Assembly: GCF_001545155.1 (NCBI RefSeq)
Contig: NZ_CP014226.1
Coordinates: forward strand, 1,520,545 to 1,584,544
DNA from: Halomonas chromatireducens
GTDB lineage: Bacteria; Pseudomonadota; Gammaproteobacteria; Pseudomonadales; Halomonadaceae
Direction of reading: 5' to 3'
DNA: 64,000 nt
Shown here: one piece after another, positions 61,882 to 64,000 of the stretch
Layout: each line of letters begins with the position of its first letter
Position numbering within the stretch: position 1 is the stretch's first letter
Program-made: the position numbers and the translations under genes
Notes under the pieces: generated by a model
Database searches by the model: none
Told to the model about the DNA's origin: nothing
What the model saw: the letters and a program-made list of their open reading frames with translations, nothing else

Positions 61882-62784
61882 ATGACAGCTACTACTCTTC
61901 TGCAATCCGATTTTCACGACAGGGCCCAGTGGGAGACATCGCCGCTCGACCTCGACGCCTACCTGGTGCGCATCGACTATCGCGGTTCGCTAGCGCCGAC
62001 GTTGGAGGCGCTGCGCGATCTGCAGCGGGCGCATCTCGAGGCGGTGCCCTTCGAAAATCTGGAGATCGCCACCGGCGGCGAGATTCGCCTCGACCTGGAG
62101 AGCCTGCAGGACAAGCTGGTGCGGCGGCGGCGCGGTGGCTACTGCCACGAACAGAACACCCTGTTCGGCACCGTGCTAGACCGACTCGGCTTTGTCGTGG
62201 AGGGACGCAGTGCGCGAATACTGATGGGCGATGCTGCGGACAAGGTGACACCCCTTGGGCACACGATCCTCAACGTGACCGTGGCGGGGGGGCAGTGGCT
62301 GGTCGATGTCGGGGTCGGCAACGTGGGGCCGCGTGAGCCGATATCGCTCGAGGAGGGTATCGAGGCACGCCATGGCCGCTGGGAATACCGTTTGGAGCGC
62401 TCACCGCTGGGGTACTGGCTGCTGCGTCACCGCCGCCATGACGGCTGGTTCAATCTCTACCAGTTCAGCGACGAGCCTTACTATCGTGCCGACTTTGAAG
62501 AGCAAAACTATCTCGTCTCCCATCATCCGGCCTCGCCGTTCGTGCGGCGCATCGTGGCCCAGCACAACGGGGCAGAGATGCGCCTGGCGTTAACGGACCT
62601 GGAGTTGAAGGTATTTCGTCCGGGTGAGGCGCCGGAACTGCATCGGATCGATGCAGACGCGCTGCCCCAGGTACTGCGCGAGCGGTTCGGACTGGTGCTC
62701 GCACCGGAGCAGGAGACCGCGTTGCTGCGGCGGGCCAAGTCGCTCGCCGAGATGTCATCTGAAGGCGAGCAACTCGGTACCTGA
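61882..62784 (+). CDS. nat: Arylamine N-acetyltransferase
   Basis: A 300-residue enzyme of the NAT family with the catalytic triad Cys88 in RGGYCHEQN, His127 in PLGHTIL and Asp142 in LVDVGVGN. The N-terminal VPFENLEI is also typical. NATs transfer acetyl from acetyl-CoA to arylamines and hydrazines in the cytosol. ATG at 61882 with AAGGAG upstream; the longer frame begins in the leader. The slightly unusual VDVGVG (usually VDVGFG) and GHT (usually THM or THR) leave the triad intact. Monocistronic. Confidence 0.9.
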   Translation: MTATTLLQSDFHDRAQWETSPLDLDAYLVRIDYRGSLAPTLEALRDLQRAHLEAVPFENLEIATGGEIRLDLESLQDKLVRRRRGGYCHEQNTLFGTVLDRLGFVVEGRSARILMGDAADKVTPLGHTILNVTVAGGQWLVDVGVGNVGPREPISLEEGIEARHGRWEYRLERSPLGYWLLRHRRHDGWFNLYQFSDEPYYRADFEEQNYLVSHHPASPFVRRIVAQHNGAEMRLALTDLELKVFRPGEAPELHRIDADALPQVLRERFGLVLAPEQETALLRRAKSLAEMSSEGEQLGT

Positions 62785-62917
62785 GGTCGGCCTTGGCTTG
62801 GTGTGCCTTTAAGTGTTATGGCGCCGATTGAGGACGTTTACCGACGAGCCGAATGGCGAGCAGGCTGTGAGCCTGGTGTACTGAGCCGATGGCGTCGGGT
62901 GACTCGTGACCAAATCG

Positions 62918-63376
62918 TCATGCGGGTTGGTAGTTGCCGGCATCGGCGGCAAAGCCGATGGCCAGCCGGTTCCAGGCATTGATGGTGCAGATGGCGAGGG
63001 TGAGGTCGGTCAGGCCCTTCTCCGAGAAGTGCTCGCGGGTAGCGTTGAACAGCGCCTCGTCGATGCCGCGGCCGGCAATGAGGGTATGGGCCTCGGCCCA
63101 GGCCAGGGCGATACGCTCGCGTTCGGTGTAGAAGGGCGTTTCGCGCCAGGCGCTCAGGGCATAGAGCCGCTGTTCGGTTTCACCGGCCTTGCGTGCGTCC
63201 TTGGTGTGCATGTCGATGCAGTGGGCGCAGCGGTTGATCTGCGAAACCCGGGTATAGACCAGCGCCAGCAGGCCATCGCCGAGTTCGCCATCTTCCGCTG
63301 TCTTGTGAACATGGTTCTGCAGGTCGAGCATGGCCTTGAGACCGGCGGGACTGGCGGAGAAATAATTCATGCGCAT
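62918..63376 (-). CDS. Carboxymuconolactone decarboxylase/AhpD-like protein
   Basis: A 152-residue helical protein with the AhpD-type redox motif Cys50-x-x-Cys53 and His57 in RCAHCIDMH, and LTLAICTINAWNRLAIGF near the end. Such proteins act as alkylhydroperoxidase-like peroxidases or repair partners in the cytosol. GGAG lies eight bases before the ATG at 63376. Its promoter would be shared by no other gene here. Confidence 0.88.
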   Translation of the reverse strand: MRMNYFSASPAGLKAMLDLQNHVHKTAEDGELGDGLLALVYTRVSQINRCAHCIDMHTKDARKAGETEQRLYALSAWRETPFYTERERIALAWAEAHTLIAGRGIDEALFNATREHFSEKGLTDLTLAICTINAWNRLAIGFAADAGNYQPA

Positions 63377-63456
63377 GGGTGGGGCTCCAGAAATGAATGG
63401 AGTCCCACCCTAGTCCGGCCGCTAGCGGCAGAATTGTAGTTTTTCGACCTGCTGGA

Positions 63457-64000
63457 TCAGTGCAGCTTCATGCGTGGGCGAATGAAGCGATTGAGCCCGT
63501 CCGAGAGCAGAATTAGCGCGGTCTTGGCCGTGCCGTGGATGGCGCGCTGGTGCATGCGATAGAGCGAGGCGTAGAAGAACTTGGCCAGTCGCCCCTCGAT
63601 AAACAGGCTGCGCGCCGAGGCGCCACGCATCAGGCTGCCGATCGCCTCGAAGTGGGCCAGTGAGATGAGCGAGCCGCGGTCGCGGTAGCGGAACGGCTTG
63701 AGCGTGCCGTTCTCGAGCCGGGCGACCAGGTTCTTGTAGAGCCGCTGGGCCTGCTGGTGGGCGGCCTGCGCCCGCGGTGGCACCATGGAGCCGTCCGGCT
63801 GCGGGCAGCTGGCACAGTCGCCGAAGACGAAGATATTGGGGTCATCGACGCTCTGCAGCGTCGGCTCGACCTTGATGCGCTGGTTGCGGTCCAGGGTCAG
63901 GCCCAGGTCGCGCAGCACCTCGGGCGCCTTGATGCCCGCGGCCCACACGTTGAGGTCCGTCTCGATGCGCTGCTCGTCGGCGGTAACGATGGCACCCTCC
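63457..64000 (-). CDS. ndh: Type II NADH dehydrogenase, C-terminal part, cut by window edge
   Basis: The last 180 residues of a flavoprotein of the NDH-2 family: NVWAAGIKAPEVL, the FAD-contact motif IFVFGDCASCPQPDG, VPPRAQAAHQQAQRL, then the C-terminal membrane-binding helix region KFFYASLYRMHQRAIHG. NDH-2 passes electrons from NADH to quinone without pumping protons. The end LILLSDGLNRFIRPRMKLH matches Pseudomonas/Halomonas Ndh. The N-terminal nucleotide-binding half lies outside. Confidence 0.9.
   Translation of the reverse strand, partial: EGAIVTADEQRIETDLNVWAAGIKAPEVLRDLGLTLDRNQRIKVEPTLQSVDDPNIFVFGDCASCPQPDGSMVPPRAQAAHQQAQRLYKNLVARLENGTLKPFRYRDRGSLISLAHFEAIGSLMRGASARSLFIEGRLAKFFYASLYRMHQRAIHGTAKTALILLSDGLNRFIRPRMKLH

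Overview
The window looks like a piece of chromosome from a moderately halophilic gammaproteobacterium, most likely a Halomonas relative. This rests on high GC in the core genes, strong Shine-Dalgarno sites, complete RecB and RecC, a TRAP operon, a polyamine-type ABC operon, an AzlCD exporter behind an XRE-cupin regulator, and a flagellar sigma-28 promoter before a chemoreceptor. No rRNA, tRNA or CRISPR array was seen. The organism call is inference from gene content.

Layout. 1-3.7 kb: TRAP transporter genes followed by a ketoglutarate-semialdehyde-type dehydrogenase, under a GntR-like palindrome. 3.9-7.4 kb: class-A-like serine hydrolase, membrane acyltransferase-like protein, lipoprotein and LysM protein. 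7.7-13.1 kb: a polar amino acid ABC operon (+) and a polyamine-type ABC operon (-) that run into each other. The ATPase of the first and the last permease of the second are both cut at one junction near 9,586. 13.3-18.8 kb: zinc alcohol dehydrogenase, NnrU, FAD/Rieske oxidoreductase, a DUF892 protein and three small genes. 18.8-23.5 kb: XRE-cupin/AzlC/AzlD, extracellular endonuclease, VapBC-like toxin-antitoxin pair, glycine-zipper lipoprotein.

23.4-36.2 kb is an accessory island, visibly richer in A+T from about 25.2 to 34.5 kb. It holds a six-copy 23-bp repeat array before an AAA/DUF4143 ATPase, then a minus-strand module of three genes (an unknown 411-aa protein, a two-HKD nuclease, a 1273-aa SF2 helicase) that I regard as a candidate mobile-DNA defence system. 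Beside it are an intact metallophosphoesterase and, on the far side, a decayed relative of it. A divergent pair follows: a metallopeptidase-like protein and a WYL regulator behind a 10-bp inverted repeat. recC, recB and recD come directly after; recD is fused in frame to the 3' half of a DnaQ-like exonuclease gene, so its second helicase half is missing.

45.9-54.5 kb: small membrane protein, symporter-histidine kinase, chemoreceptor, an MFS gene beheaded by an IS66 remnant, and a PAS-GGDEF diguanylate cyclase. 55.1-57.3 kb: DUF503, pirin, phosphoesterase. 57.4-60.7 kb: a complete photoactive yellow protein operon (pyp, coumaroyl ligase, tyrosine ammonia-lyase), next to a decayed gene, an IS3 remnant and a beheaded AraC-type regulator. 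61.9-64.0 kb: arylamine N-acetyltransferase, AhpD-like protein and the 3' end of a type II NADH dehydrogenase gene.

Several genes are cut or fused (glnQ-like/potC-like, recD/exonuclease, MFS/IS66, AraC/IS3). Either this genome has undergone repeated deletion, or some joins are assembly errors; reads across 9,583-9,589 and about 44,850-44,880 would settle the two joins that have no IS.
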